This document shows positions 32,899 to 45,675 of a stretch of DNA of 64,000 nucleotides, piece by piece (the first letter of the stretch is position 1; each line of letters begins with the position of its first letter). Under the pieces are notes generated by a model. That model did not search any database. It was not told where the DNA came from and saw nothing but the letters and a program-made list of their open reading frames with translations. A program made the translations under genes and the position numbers. The stretch spans positions 11,470,001 to 11,534,000 of the forward strand of contig CM063106.1 of assembly GCA_031841125.1 (NCBI GenBank). The letters run 5' to 3'. The stretch is from Acanthococcus lagerstroemiae. Its lineage: Eukaryota; Arthropoda; Insecta; Hemiptera; Eriococcidae.

Positions 32899-34310
32899 TT
32901 CGTATAAAAAGTAAACTCAGGTGACCACGGTATTCAGGGTGGAAAATGGGAAATATAGCCTTGCTAGTACAATGTCGAGAGAAATATACCTGGTAGACCT
33001 TTTTTTAAACATATCTCTACATTTCTGGGAAATTCGAATATTTTCTACTTGCATAGTGTTTTCATATTCCAAATTGAGAGATACGCTCCATTCCTCTCCC
33101 AAAAAAATTCGACATTTGCGACTGGGTTGCTTATGTATGAAACAGTTTTATAAAGATCCGTTTGTGATGTTTTCCGACAAAAAACACGAATTTAAATCGT
33201 ACAATAAACCATGCTCTCTGCCATGCCATAAAATAGTTTATTTTAAAACTTTTTCTTACTTTGAAACGTTGAAAACGATTTTATGTCGGTAATTAAAGTA
33301 AAATTAGCTTGCCGTTGAAATCTGACGCAGTGTTTATAGGAACTAAAATAAACGAAATCTTTCAGTTTTGACGAAGGGTCAGAGTAGAGGACGGTTTGGC
33401 TAGATAGCAACTGGTGAGGAAAAATTAAATCGAAATCGACGGCGAAGTGATTTCATTTTCAATAAATCGATTTTCTCGGAACCAAAATTTTTTATACGTA
33501 AATTTCGATTTTAGATGCGAAGTGCTCTCTTGGCTTTTTACTTTTCTGTAGTTAATGGATTCTTATTTCTTTTCTGTACCCATACTGGCTGGAGATTCCG
33601 AATTAATGAGAATGAATGAAATTTTTTCCTGAATTGCAGGTCATTTTAAACAATAATATATATTTTTTCCCCCAATATTTCCCTTATTTTCTATATTCAT
33701 CTACTGAAATTTCATTAATTTTCCTTTAATAATTAAGAATGAATATTGGAATCGGGATCCTTTGACATAAATATACGTAGGTTTTTAATTTTGAAATTTT
33801 AACAGAAGTTATAAAACCTATTCGTATTCGTAATTCAGTTTCGTTATATCGTTTCGATAACAAAAACAAACTACAAATTGAATACTTGCATTTGATCTAG
33901 AGAGGGAACATGCTTTTCGGAGCTGTATTGCACCGAAAAGGCAGAAAAACACAAGAAGATGCCGTAATGTTAATGTTTCCTCCAAGAGAAATGCATAAAT
34001 CGACGAAGAAACTAAAGAATCGTTTTCAATTTCGAAATACTGTCAACTGATTCTTCGAGTTTCCTTGCTTTACCTCCGCTAAGAAAACTCATGTATTTTT
34101 AAAGAAAGAATAATTGACTACAGAAACGCCGAATCGGGGGAAAAATTAAATATTCTTAAACTGTAACCACTAATATTTCGTTTTTTCCTATAATATAGTT
34201 TACATTTTGCAATATCGTACGTCTCTGTGATCTTATGAATGAATAATTCTAGCCTGCAACTACAAAAAAACAACAAAAACAACTTTCCTAAAAATGAGGA
34301 GTGATTTCTA
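32899..34310. other. No gene recognised
   Basis: A 123-aa plus-strand frame (32921-33292) overlaps a 61-aa minus frame; neither has a recognisable motif. The rest is AT-rich. Confidence 0.4.
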
Positions 34311-34320
34311 CAAAGAGCTA

Positions 34321-36013
34321 CAGCGGTGGCAGCCTTTGTATAGCATGTGTAGCAACATGCTACACCCCAAAACAGCTTGCTACGCCTCAAAAATGTTTGC
34401 TACACCCCGAAAAATCTCCCTTGTTTAAACACTTTTTAATCCAAAATCATCTAAGAGTACAGAGTACAGACAGGTTTTGCAGTTGTAAAATAAGTCGAGA
34501 ATTTTTGCGTTGAAATGTTGTCACAAGTGCATGCGTCAGTTAAATGTTCGCCAATTTTGTTCGTTTTGTGCAGGGGCGAAATTATAGGGGGAGTAGGGGT
34601 TCAAACACCCCTAATAATTTTACAGTCGGCAAAGTTTGAAGCTGTTCCTTTGAATTTTTCATGTTTTATGAATGTTGTTCATTTCCTTTTCAATTAAAAA
34701 AATATTTCGATTAAAAATCGGTAAATTTTTAAATTTTTAGAAATTTTGTCGGCGAATTCTTAGTTAAAAAAAATATTTGTCGGCAAATTTTTCTTCTCCG
34801 CTTCCTCAAACTGACAGTCAAATTTAGTTTCTGAAAATGGAGTACCCTGGACTTCTGTCAGAGACTAGTCAGTCAAAAGCCGAAGGTTTCAAGCTGAGTA
34901 TCGAACACGTTATCTGAAAGGTTGAAACAAAGTTAAAATGTGGAAGAAATTTTGAAGATCTGAAAGTCGGCAGCAAACATTAAATATTGAATTTCAATGA
35001 CTATTCTGTTTTTACTAGATTCTCTCTTTGATCTAGAGCCTGAAATTTGAGAAACTTGAACATTTTATTAAAATTTAAAAGTTGAAAGCAAAAGAATTAT
35101 TTTCCAGTGTCACAAGTTGAATATAATAGCGAATGTTCTATTGTTTAATTTATGGGCTTTGGTCCTGGTGAATATAAGAGGGAAATTTAGTCTGGAACAA
35201 AAGTCAAAACTCCATATGTTTTTCCCATAAGAACGAAAAGAAGCTTGTGGCCCAGATGCCCCCAATCTGATCGATCTGAAACTTGGTAGGTTTTCTAATT
35301 TTAATTTAATTTTATTCGAACCAATTTAGAAACGAATTAGAGAAAATTTAGAAAAAAATATCAACAAAAGTAAATAACGACTACCTTAATGTGTAAAGGA
35401 AGTTGTGTATTCCTCATAAGTACTCCTAACATCCTTCCAGATTACCCTCCCCCTAGGATGTACTCATGTGCGCAAGTGTGAGTGCTTGGGGGATAAGGTT
35501 CCAATCTGCATGTGCAAAGACGAAACTATGGGGGGGGGGGGAGACACCCCCAATAATTTAGCAGTCGGCAAATTTTGAAACTGTTAATTTGAATTTTTCA
35601 TTTTCTAAGAGCGTTTGTTTGTTTATTTGTTTTTTGTTTTGTTTTTTCACTTAAAAATATTTTGATTAAAAAATCAGCAAATTTCCAACTTTAAAAAAAA
35701 AATTGTTCGTGAATTTTTATTTTTCAAAAGATATTTGTCGGCAAATTTTTCTTCTCCCCTCCCCCCACCCAAACTGAAAGTCAAGTTTCATCTCTGGTTT
35801 TGTAACATTTATTTTCGCTTGTTTGTTCGTTTGCTGTTGAAATAAAATAAGAACAACTTTTCTTTTTTTTTCGGGGGGAGGGGGTGATTTTGGTGATAGG
35901 AGCCCCTGAAATTACCTCAAAATTTTTGCTATACCCCAAAAAATCATCAATTTTTTATTCTCGGCAAAATGGAGTTTTGCTAAACCTCAAGAAAATCTAG
36001 GCTGCCACCGCTG
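34321..36013. mobile_element. hAT-type element, CAGCGGTGGCAGCC family
   Basis: The left end CAGCGGTGGCAGCC is mirrored by GGCTGCCACCGCTG at the right. The flanks share AAAGAGC (34312-34318 and 36014-36020), the eighth base differing. Near both ends the word TAGCAAAA or its complement TTGCTAC/TTGCTATACCCC recurs several times, as subterminal repeats do. A partial copy of the same family starts at 42052. It encloses the composite at 34571-35796. Confidence 0.77.
34571..35796. mobile_element. Composite of two direct MITE copies
   Basis: Copy 1 is 34571-34833 and copy 2 is 35515-35796, in the same orientation with shared landmarks AACACCCCTAATAATTT, CAGTCGGCAAA, TTGAATTTTTCAT, ATATTTGTCGGCAAATTTTT and a right end near AGTTTCTG or GTTTCATCTCTG. 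GTTTTGTG precedes copy 1 (34563-34570) and GTTTTGTA follows copy 2 (35797-35804), 7 of 8 identical. The inner junctions show no such match. This suggests the two copies and the ~680-bp spacer behaved as one insertion, though serial insertion and recombination are alternatives. Confidence 0.6.
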
Positions 36014-36021
36014 AAAGAGCA

Positions 36022-39000
36022 TAATATTAAATGCGACAGTCGGTTTTAAAGGAAAGGATTTTGGAAGACAATACACACCATGACTATCTGAAATATAGTT
36101 TGTACACCGAAATTATCCGAAAAATTGAAAAAAATTAGCTCGTTTCGCTCCCAAATAAGTGTTTTGACCACGTTCAGAGATCAACACGATGAAATCCTCC
36201 TATGGAAGAATTTTTATTGAGCCTGGGCAGAGCACTCTTTTGTTTTGCTCGCCGGAATAAGTCGATGGAATACTAAACTAATCAATATCTTTCGTCGAAT
36301 TAAGAAAGATCGTTTTCTTTCATATTATCATCATATTTGTTAATATAAAACCCATTTTCAAACCGCAGTAAAATCATTCGCTAAATGTTTTTCTAATCCA
36401 AAACGCAGTAACTACACTTTTTGGTTCCTCCAGCTTGTATTTCTTAGTTTTGAAAATGACATTGTTTGGTCGCAACACTTAAGGTTGAGGCAAGCCTCTA
36501 TCAAAAGTCGGCAGAAAAATCAAAGACAATTTTTGTACTTTACAAACAATAGAGAAGTACTACACATTTTAGAAAGACGCTCCTCAAATTCATGCATTAT
36601 ACAAAGCAAAAAACATGCTCCTATTTTTCAGACACGCGGGAGACGCGACAAAAGTGAGCCTCCAGGCCGCCAGGGGCTTTATTGTAGCCTTTCACCAGTA
36701 AGAATTAATTTTATTTAAAAAATGCAAAAATTAACCTATAATTCAGATTTACTTAGCTTAAAATCATTCCCAAAACAGAATGAATGTTTAAATTCATTCT
36801 ATAATACCTCCGCCTCTAAATGACAGGACAGTTTTCATTTCTAATCTCTAACCAGCCTTTAAGTGTCTGAACGTTATCTGAGACATTTCACAAGTCTTAG
36901 TATAATTAAAACACAACAAATTAGAATTCCATACGATGTTTCAAAATGAAGGTTATCCGCGCCGCTGATTTCGAATATTTCACAAGATTTTTTTCTATGG
37001 CCCTGATAGGAGATATACAATTCCAGTTTTGTACTTGAAATAAAGAAATAGGCTAAAATATAGACCGGATTGAAAATTTAAGGAAATAAGTATTAGAAAT
37101 CATCGACATAAAAACACTAATTTCGATTCCTACGTTATTCAGTCCTATGAGATAGATAAATCAGTTTTGTCCATTTCAAAGGAAACAAGTGGGTTTTTTG
37201 TCTACTACATCGAAGCAATATTTGAGGAAATACCCGAAATCACATAAGTATTAATTAGTATTAACCAGGTATAGCCTACATGGCATTAAATCCTGTATAA
37301 AAAAAAAAAAAAAAAAAAACAGTGACCGAAGAAACCACATTTCTTTATTTTGCTTGAAAGCATTCAATTTAAAATTCCAGAATCAATGCTTCGTTTGAGC
37401 TCTTTTCCATAGGGACAGACATTGTATTCTGAAAAAGAAAATAGACCTTGTAATTTAGAAATTCTAGTCTGTCTTTCACTGATCACATTTCGTGAACAAA
37501 AATAAAAACGATGCGGAGACATTTGGTGACACACCTTGTACTGTGTATACCGTTATTGCATGAAATTACCAACAAGTTTTAAGTATTTACTTCACCTTAG
37601 GTACTTCATTGCAAAAGCCAAAATTTATAAAAAATTAACTTTCGAGTGTCGAGTTCAATTTGGAAAGTCACCTACGAAATTCAAACGCTTTTCGAACCTT
37701 ATTTTCAGTTTGCTTGAAGAAATGTATAGAAAAATCAAAGAAAACGTAATTCCAGTAATTTTACACTTCTGAGGTATTCGTTGTTTTCCTTATTTTCGAA
37801 AAATTAGCAGGCCACTCCTGTGGTCTGGTTTTCCATCATGAAAAAGAAATTTGTTTTAGCAGTTTTCTCAGATTTTATGAATAATAAGAAGCTACAGCGC
37901 CATCAGTGGTTTGATGTTTAACCTTGGATTTATGTAAGGATTTTCCCGGGATCACTTTATTGCCTCAGAACACTCATACCAGAAGAAGAAAAAAAAAGAA
38001 ACGGTCGTCGTTAATACGTAATCTTAAATATAAATAAGATTCCAGTGATTTCAACAAAAAAAAATCCTCATGCGCCTATAATTCATGTTAAACTTCAAGT
38101 AACTGGTAGCATGGGTTAATATCATTAAGAAAAAATCTTTCACGCTGGGGTTTTTCAAATACTAGGAGAATAACAGATTTGAAATCAACGACCCAAAAGA
38201 AAAATCGTGTTTGGATATTTTATTCAATTCTTCAAGCTAAGTCAATTTTGCCAATTTTAGAACCAAAATTTTGGTTTTTTGGTCACAAAACGAAGCCAGA
38301 TCACAAACTGGATACGATATTCGAAAACAGCGATTCAAAAACATTATTTTGATACTATCTATGATCGCTGCCCATTTAAAATTCTGAAATTATTCGTTTC
38401 TCTTTTATAGGTGAGAAAATTTGTTCGTCCGAAATGAAACTAGGTCCTTGTCACTTGTAGGAATTTCTTATAAATTTTATTGCAAGTAGCGTATTGATGT
38501 AACTGGCCACGTCACGAATGCACATTGACAATTTGCCGAGGGAGTATCTTAAATTAGCATTGAATAGTTTTAGTTCCAAGGAGTCTTAGAGTCTTTTCCA
38601 CAGGTCTTGAAAATCCATAACATTTCCAAAACGACTTGACCATACCTTGGAAAGCTATAATCATAATCAAACCCAAAGTGTTACGAAAACGCTTCAAAGA
38701 GTTAGGAATTAGTAGGATCTAAAAAATGTTTAAATGTGCATTACAGACTGAAGAATTTTCCCTTGACAACAGAAAAGAGGTAGAGGGGCGATTCCTGTAG
38801 ACCTCCACTTTTTAGAGGCCCATTTTTTCCACTGTCTGATCTTTTTTGAGTTTTGAAGCGCAAAACCGCAATTTCTGAGAAGGGCTCGAGAAGAATTGCA
38901 TTTTTTTTGTTTTTTCCGGGCCCGCATTTTATTTTAGCAGCCCGCCCTCCTCGACGGAAAAAATTGAATAGTATTTTAATCAATATTAGAAATTCTTCAG

Positions 39001-40400
39001 AAATTTCTTCCCAATTGAGAATTCAGTAGTTTGAAACTATTTGACATGACACTCTGGAAGTTATCATAGCCGGGTTTGAAGGAGGAGAAATATTTGAGAG
39101 GTAACCACCCCCATGCCTGTCCAAATTTTATTTTCAGAGAAATCTCGTATGTTGGTCGCTAGAATCGCAAGGGAGTGTGTTTTTAATCACTTTTAAGGGT
39201 CGAAACCATGAAATCCACCCACCAAGAAAAATTCTGGTACTAGGCCCGGAAATTATTTTCACTTGCAACTTAATAAAAAAAGTAGTTGACAGTATCTACG
39301 AATCGTATACAAATATTTCCCTGCGAGAGAGCAAAAAATGATCCGAGTACTTAGAAGGTGACGGAGTGGGGATGTAGAACTATAATTTTTAGCTCCCCCT
39401 TCAAATTGCCTCTTACAAGATTATTCATATGTTACTTTGTAACTGAGCAATATTTTACAAAATTGAAAAACGCGTCCGACATTGTTCTAGTCTATACCTG
39501 AACGACAGCGTCGCATCCGCGGCACCGTGATCAACTTTTTCGCCTCGTGTCTTGCACACATTGGACTAAATAATTTGCAATTTCTCGTCATGTTTCAGAA
39601 AAACTCCAAGCGATTTGGACGAGCGAAGTGGCAACACTGCAGTGTTTAAGGAAATCTCACATAACTTCAGCTCATGTCAGGACAGAGAGGGATTTTATCA
39701 TGTAGATTAGTGAACTTATATTTGAACAACGGACATAAGTAAGCACATTTCTATGACAACCATTGACAACCATTTTAAATGCAATCAAAGCTAAGCAGGT
39801 ATAGGTATTTTCACACGATGACGAGAAAAGCCACAGCATACAAATCCTGCTGAAAATGACGATGCATTTCAGTATCGTTTATCTTCGTGAGCATTTTTTT
39901 TTTTTTTTTTTGGTCAAAGAGCATTAATTGGTAACGCTAAAAAACCTTATAACGCTCGAAGACTTTTTTTTCAATCACCGTTCTACTCTATCACGACGAG
40001 TCAATTAATTTTCGTGTATTTTAAAGTTTAATTCGGTAAAATGTGCAACGTAACTGTTACTTAATCCGTTTCTAATACATACTATCCTTGTCGGCAACCT
40101 CGTGCTTAAAACAGAAACAAAAAAAAATATCGAACCTGCTGTTCGAACGATGTTTAAATAATGAAACGGAGAGAGAACGAAAGAGAAAAAAAAACTGGTT
40201 GCAACTGGAACAAGCCAAGCAAAACCATAGGCCATAAATGGGACTGGTCTCTCTTCAACCAAAGCTAAAATAACTTTTCAACGTTAATGAGTACATTGTT
40301 GCATAGTAATTTATTTATACACAGGGTGATCCTAAAATCTCGCACTGTCTCAGCGGCTGTGATCTGCGATCGGTTGCACGTTCGCATGGCCGTCTACAAA
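36022..40400. other. No gene recognised
   Basis: Short frames only. It contains a 21-A run at 37299-37319 and an 18-T run at 39894-39911, either of which could be an old retroposon tail, and G/C-rich MITE-like patches near 36650, 38785 and 38920. AGTCTT-type words recur near 38580-38700. Confidence 0.4.
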
Positions 40401-40410
40401 TGGACGCCGA

Positions 40411-40640
40411 GAACCAACTAACAAAATCTGTTTTTTGAGAACGCGTGACTCCAAGTTAAAGAGCCATGCAGGAACTAAATGACATATCGTTTACTAATAA
40501 GCTTTTTTCAACGTGAGTACACATTTTTGAACCGGGACCCAATTTTGAAAAATTCTACTTTTAACGCTCTCTACAACGACAATTTCATTTTGTCAACAAA
40601 TGTCGATTGGTTCTGTTACGCTTAACAGCGTTCAAATATA
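40411..40640. repeat. Dispersed repeat, copy A
   Basis: Shares GAACCAAC, TTTTTTGAGAAC, GAGCCATG, GACC/GGCCCAATTTTGAAAAATTC and the final GTTACG/CTTACGTTTAACAG words, in order, with 49648-49875. A CAGGGTGATCC terminus-like word lies just upstream at about 40323. Confidence 0.75.
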
Positions 40641-42045
40641 TGTGTGCTAAAAATGCACCCGCAGATGTCAGCAATGTTGCTGATGCAGGCCATCTGTGAC
40701 CTGCCAGGAAGAAAGATACGAAGTGAGCTAGGGATTGTCAGTTTTATTCGTCTCTCATCTCTCGTCTCTAGATTTACACAATCTCAGAAAGAAATGTATT
40801 CAGATTGCCAGGGTATTCCTCGTCTTGAGAGGGGATAGGAGAAAATGTAGACTTGTATTATCCTGATGAATGAAATATGACTGAAAAAAGAGCATCTGAA
40901 GAAGCCGCGCGTTCAGTAAGTGATTCTGACACTTTCAAGTTTGCTTTATTGAAATGAAAAGTTATCAAACTTATCATCAGACCAGTTTTAAGAGATGATG
41001 AGTTTGCAATCCCATTACTATTAATGAATGTGGAATGATCGAAGATTATAAGACTGGAAATATTGGAGGCTGAGAAAACTCACGAATATTTGTCAGTCCG
41101 TCTTCAAATCAGTGGTTAAAATAAGAAAATTGCAAATATTTCATAACCCATCTTCTCAAAATTAAACATACAATTATATTCGTTGTGATTACTTGCGTTA
41201 GTTTCATCCTCCTCCCTTGACAATACACTCATTAGAACGAGAATTTTATGATCTTCAATTTTAATTATTATACTCCTTTTTTCTAAAAGTTGCTGATTCT
41301 CGAATAATTAATGGAATAACGAGAAAGTCTCATAATATCCGATTATATTTAGAGCGATAACTTGGGTTCCTTCTATCCTGTTTCATTGAGAGTATACTCA
41401 TTAGAATGAGAATTGGGTGATCTTTAAATCCAGTTCTTGCGTATTTTTCCTAAAAGTGCGTAATTTTTGAGTAATTGATAGAAAAACGCAAAAGTCCCTT
41501 AAGATACTGCGTCGGCCTTTTCACGCAACATTGCCCAGTTGTGGATTTGGGCCTGTTAGTTATAGACAGCCGTGTCCGTTGCCCCGTTATATTAGGAGTT
41601 GAACGGCTCACTAGGAGCGCTGCAGTCGATTGCAACAGACACACTAACACAACAAACAAAAATTCATTTTGGTATGAAAATATCGATTTATTCTGTTCTT
41701 TTACATATAGATAGCCAAGATCATTTGAACGTCGATTCTTTTTAGAAGACCATTTTCATTTCGATGGCGTAATGCGTAAAGGTCGTACATCCAGAAAGAC
41801 AAGTTTTGAGTAAAAGAAGAAAAAAATTTACGCACTCGGCCAATCATTGAAAGAATTTAAGCATTTAGGGAAGAAGAAGGTTTGTAATGGAAACAGTGGA
41901 AAATTTCCTTTCAAATGATACTAATGTCTTGAAATTGAACAAGATGGATGTACGGTTTTTAGGCACTACACCGTCGATTTGTAATCCATGATGCACAAAA
42001 TTGTTTCCCGGAAATATCTATATTCAAAAACTGTAATTCAGCAGT
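40641..42045. other. No gene recognised
   Basis: Short frames without motif. A diverged local duplication (words AGAATGAGAATT, GATCTT and CCTTTTTTCTAAAAGT) is visible between about 41230 and 41470. Confidence 0.4.
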
Positions 42046-42051
42046 GGCAAC

Positions 42052-42135
42052 CTAGATCTTTTTCACGTGTAGCAAAACCCAGTTGGAGGAAAACAGAAAA
42101 CCTACATTTTTTCAGGGTGTAGCAAAAATATTAAA
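42052..42135. mobile_element. Partial end of the CAGCGGTGGCAGCC family
   Basis: CAGCAGTGGCAACCTAGATC, then GTGTAGCAAAACCCAG and GGTGTAGCAAAAATATT closely follow the reverse complement of the right end of 34321-36013. No right terminus was found, so it is a truncated copy. Confidence 0.7.
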
Positions 42136-42236
42136 GCTTCAGACTGGTTTAAAAAAAAAATGTTGTACTCGATCAACATTTATTTTGCGTTTAAAGAAAA
42201 GGTAAATTTAAAATGCGCGTAGACGACTAACAGAGC

Positions 42237-42482
42237 CAGTGGCGTAAATACGGGGGACGGGGGGGGGTGAGGACCCCCCCAGAACCCTTTAGAAGTAGGT
42301 AAAATTTTTTTCGGAAAATATTTGTGATCTCAAAATTGACCATTCGAATTTTTTTGTTGCTTATCTGAACGATTCTTTTTGCTTAACCAGTTTGTTTCTT
42401 TTTTTGAACTTGGTGAAAAAATATACCCATTATTCTATGACTTCACCCCCCCCCCCAGAAGGAATGAGTAGTTACGCTACTG
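42237..42482. mobile_element. hAT MITE, 246 bp
   Basis: The left end is CAGTGGCGTAAATACG and the right end, reverse-complemented, is CAGTAGCGTAACTACT. The flanks AACAGAGC (42229-42236) and AATAGAGC (42483-42490) agree at 7 of 8 bases. Nine G lie at about 42260 and eleven C near the right end. No coding content. Confidence 0.82.
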
Positions 42483-42490
42483 AATAGAGC

Positions 42491-43270
42491 TTTTATGGAA
42501 AAGAATTCTAGAGACAAAAAGGTTTCAGGATTTAATTTTCTATTGGATCACGTACTTGAAATCCACTCTCCGTGTATTCTAACTGAAATAACTTGAAGAA
42601 CCGGTATTACAAAATCAACTGGTTTATTGCATGATACCAAAATCAATAATTATAAGGTCCGTTTTATTCGTATAAAGTTTTCATTTGGCATGTTTGACAT
42701 AGAGGAAGTGCTCATTAGAAAGAGCTTGAAAAATAGGTACTGTTAGAATCAATGAAAAAACAAAACATTTTAAATATTTCTTTTTATCCGTTTTCTGGCT
42801 GTATGTTAACATTTTATTTTCAGACTTAATACAATATGGTTTTGCTGAGCGACCTAATTCAGCTGAATTTCTTTCATATGCCACAGTTTTCATGAATTTG
42901 AAAAAAGATTTGAAATCTCAAATGTACAAATCTTAGGGGCTAACTGATATCAACATTGAATTCAAGGCTCTCCAATACCTTGTTCATGAGATTTTTGTAT
43001 ACTTTATCAGTTTGGAAACTTCCCCCAAAATATTACCAACTGGAACCATTGAAACACAGAAATACACGATTTCACATGCGTGGTATCCGAGGGACGGCGA
43101 TGAGTGGTGACAAAAAATTTCCAGGGATGGAAAGCTACAGAAGTATGGAACTGAGTGCACATAACTCTTTCGCTTTCGAACCGTACCCTCACAATGGTGA
43201 AGGTTAGGACTTCTAAACCCAATTTTCTCGTATGCTAGTTATTTGTGAGGGTTCAGACTCCAATCTATTG
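42491..43270. other. No gene recognised
   Basis: Short overlapping frames at 42956-43222 on both strands, no motif. Confidence 0.4.
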
Positions 43271-43273
43271 TGT

Positions 43274-43638
43274 AGGTTGAGACGAGAAATTCGATACCAA
43301 TATTGACTACATTGTCTACTCTGACTGAGAAGCATGAGCGAGGGGAAAGAGGAGACTTTTTTTAAATTACATTAATGATGAATGCCTCCCTGCTTTATTT
43401 CCCTTTACACACAGCGACTTTTTTAAATGCAGACTTATTCTAGAAGGTGTGCCCAGGTTGAGACGAGAAATTCGATACCAATATTGACTACATTGCCTAC
43501 TCTGACTGAGAAGCATGAGCGAGGGGAAAGAGGAGACTTTTTTTTAAAACTTACATTAATGACGAATGCCTCCCTGCTTTATTTCCCTTTACACACAGCG
43601 ACTTTTTTAAATGCAGACTTATTCTAGAAGGTGTGCCC
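43274..43638. repeat. Recent 181-bp tandem duplication
   Basis: AGGTTGAGACGAGAAATTCG begins at 43274 and again at 43455. The two units stay almost identical through GAAGCATGAGCGAGG, ACACAGCGACTTTTTT and TTCTAGAAGGTGTGCCCA, differing by a few substitutions and small insertions in T/A runs. The low divergence marks it as one of the youngest events in the window. A 66-aa frame spans the junction without motif. Confidence 0.95.
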
Positions 43639-45480
43639 AATCAGTATATATCAACCGACCAATTACTAACTGTGGTTTTTAGTTGGTACAAAGTGAGTTT
43701 TGTTAATACATATACACTTGTATGTTAGGATTATAGACGTTAAATTAATGAAGAAATTTCCATTAATTTTGACGCTATACGAGCCCAAAACCAAAATGCC
43801 AAAAAAGAGAATTTTAGATCTGCTTGTGTTTCGACTCGCCGCGGCTGAAGCTTTGTCAAGCCCAGTATGACAGTATGTCGTGCTCTTCTGATAGTGAAGA
43901 AGGAAGACCAAGGCCATCCAATTGGCGGGTCGCTTTGCCAAGTTTTGACAAACGAAAAGATGGATTTGAGCACTAGACAACTATGAAAAATTTGACCACG
44001 GCGAAGGCCTATTGCCTATAAAATTGTAAGTCGAGACCGCGAGTATTTTTCACGAAATGTAGTAGCGTTTTTTATGCTTTTCAAAAGAAAAAATTTGTGT
44101 GTAGGTGTCAGAGATGAGAAAGTCATAATTTTTTTGCATTTTTTATGTTTTTAAGAGACCCTAAATAACAAGGCTTGTCAACAAAAACGTCAAAGTCCAA
44201 AAAAAAAATCTTCAAAATTTGAACTCCTACTCTCGTCTCTCAACTAGCAGGTTGCGTCTCTCCACTTCTCTCTCCCCTGTGCTAATGTTTTCATTTTTTA
44301 GTTCCTCTGCTGGCACCTGCATCTCAAGACTACTCTTCTTTTCCGATCTGCACAGCTTCCCTTCGATTTTTAGGCATACAAATGATACTCTGCACCCCTA
44401 TTTTTTGAAGTGAAAGATGGAACAATGTGTCCCTATATATTCTTTTTCGATGCCACTGGTTAGAAATTAAAACTGAAATTAAAATTTTGGCTTTAGATGT
44501 TTTTTTCACGCAAGCTGGTAAAACGTTTCGTGCGAATTGAAATCTGCACACATAAGAAAAATATTGCCTTAAAAACATTATCCCAAAGAGCAATGTGTTG
44601 AATGACAGATAATAAAATCATGGGTTTTGAAATAAGATTTCAAGAATCGAAACGTACAAATACAATGAAATTGTCGATTTGGAGAAAAATTTGAGAAGCA
44701 AGGGCATATAGACGCAACTGTTAATATTGCGTTAATATTGCTATTGATATCAAATTCATGAGTCATGAATTGTCGCGCAGGATGAAGATGGTTGGGATTA
44801 CAATCAAATTCATTCTAAATATTTTACGCAAAATTTGTATGTAACTCGTAGACATATGGAATTCCCGTAGATAATATCGAGTGCTGAAATTTAATCTTGA
44901 TTCACTCTCAAAGTCACAATTCTGTGGTATTATTCTTTTCCTTCCAACCCCCTCAATTTTGATGATAACTGAAATATTTTCAGAAGAAAATGAGCCATTT
45001 CTCACTCACCGACTTGAACAAAAAATGGGCGTCACGTAACGTTGAACTCTCATACACCATTTTGTGTAAGTAAGCTCCCACATGTACAATTTTCTTTGTT
45101 TTTTTGGAGATGATTCTACTGACTTCGCATTTTCACAAGTGGGGGCTCCGGCGTTATTGCTCTCTTTCCCTCTTCAAAGAAAAAATTGGATGGTTTTATG
45201 ATGAACGTATGAAAAGTTCGCCCGATCGAGAATTCAGTGAGTTAAAAATATTTGACCCATGCACCGAATGGGGAAGACATTTTTATTTTCAATGTTAATT
45301 AGAAAATAATGATTGGAGCACAAATCGTTTAAGACTCCGAGTATTTCCTTCTTACATTACCTACTCAATTATATCTTCGCGAGGGCGACAAATTAATCCA
45401 AGTACTCAGGAGATGAAGGAGTTGAGTTAAAAAGTATAATTCTAAAACATATTTTGAATTGCCTCACACAGAATTGTTCT
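43639..45480. other. No gene recognised
   Basis: Frames of 104 aa or less on both strands, no recognisable domain. Confidence 0.4.
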
Positions 45481-45490
45481 GTGAATCCGC

Positions 45491-45667
45491 CAGGGGTGAA
45501 ACAAAGGAGGGATACACCCCCCCCCCTCCCGGGTCGTCAGTGCAGTTGGAAAATTCGGCAAATTGGCATTTGGCGAACGATCTCGGCAAAATATTCATTT
45601 TCAATTCACTTTATTCGGCACATTTTCAGTTGTCACCCCCCAGAAAAAACAGCCAGTTTCGCCCCTG
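45491..45667. mobile_element. hAT MITE, 177 bp
   Basis: The left end is CAGGGGTGAAAC and the right end, reverse-complemented, is CAGGGGCGAAAC. GAATCCGC is repeated exactly at 45483-45490 and 45668-45675. Eleven C and a CACCCCCC block lie just inside the ends. This is the smallest complete element in the window; no coding content. Confidence 0.93.
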
Positions 45668-45675
45668 GAATCCGC

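Noticed and set aside
32921..33292. 123-aa plus-strand frame
   Set aside because: No motif, overlapped by an antisense frame, composition typical of non-coding AT-rich DNA.
25102..39911. Processed pseudogenes or SINEs ending in the A/T runs at 25102, 37299 and 39894
   Set aside because: No tRNA/7SL/5S promoter boxes, coding remnants or flanking duplications were found next to these runs.
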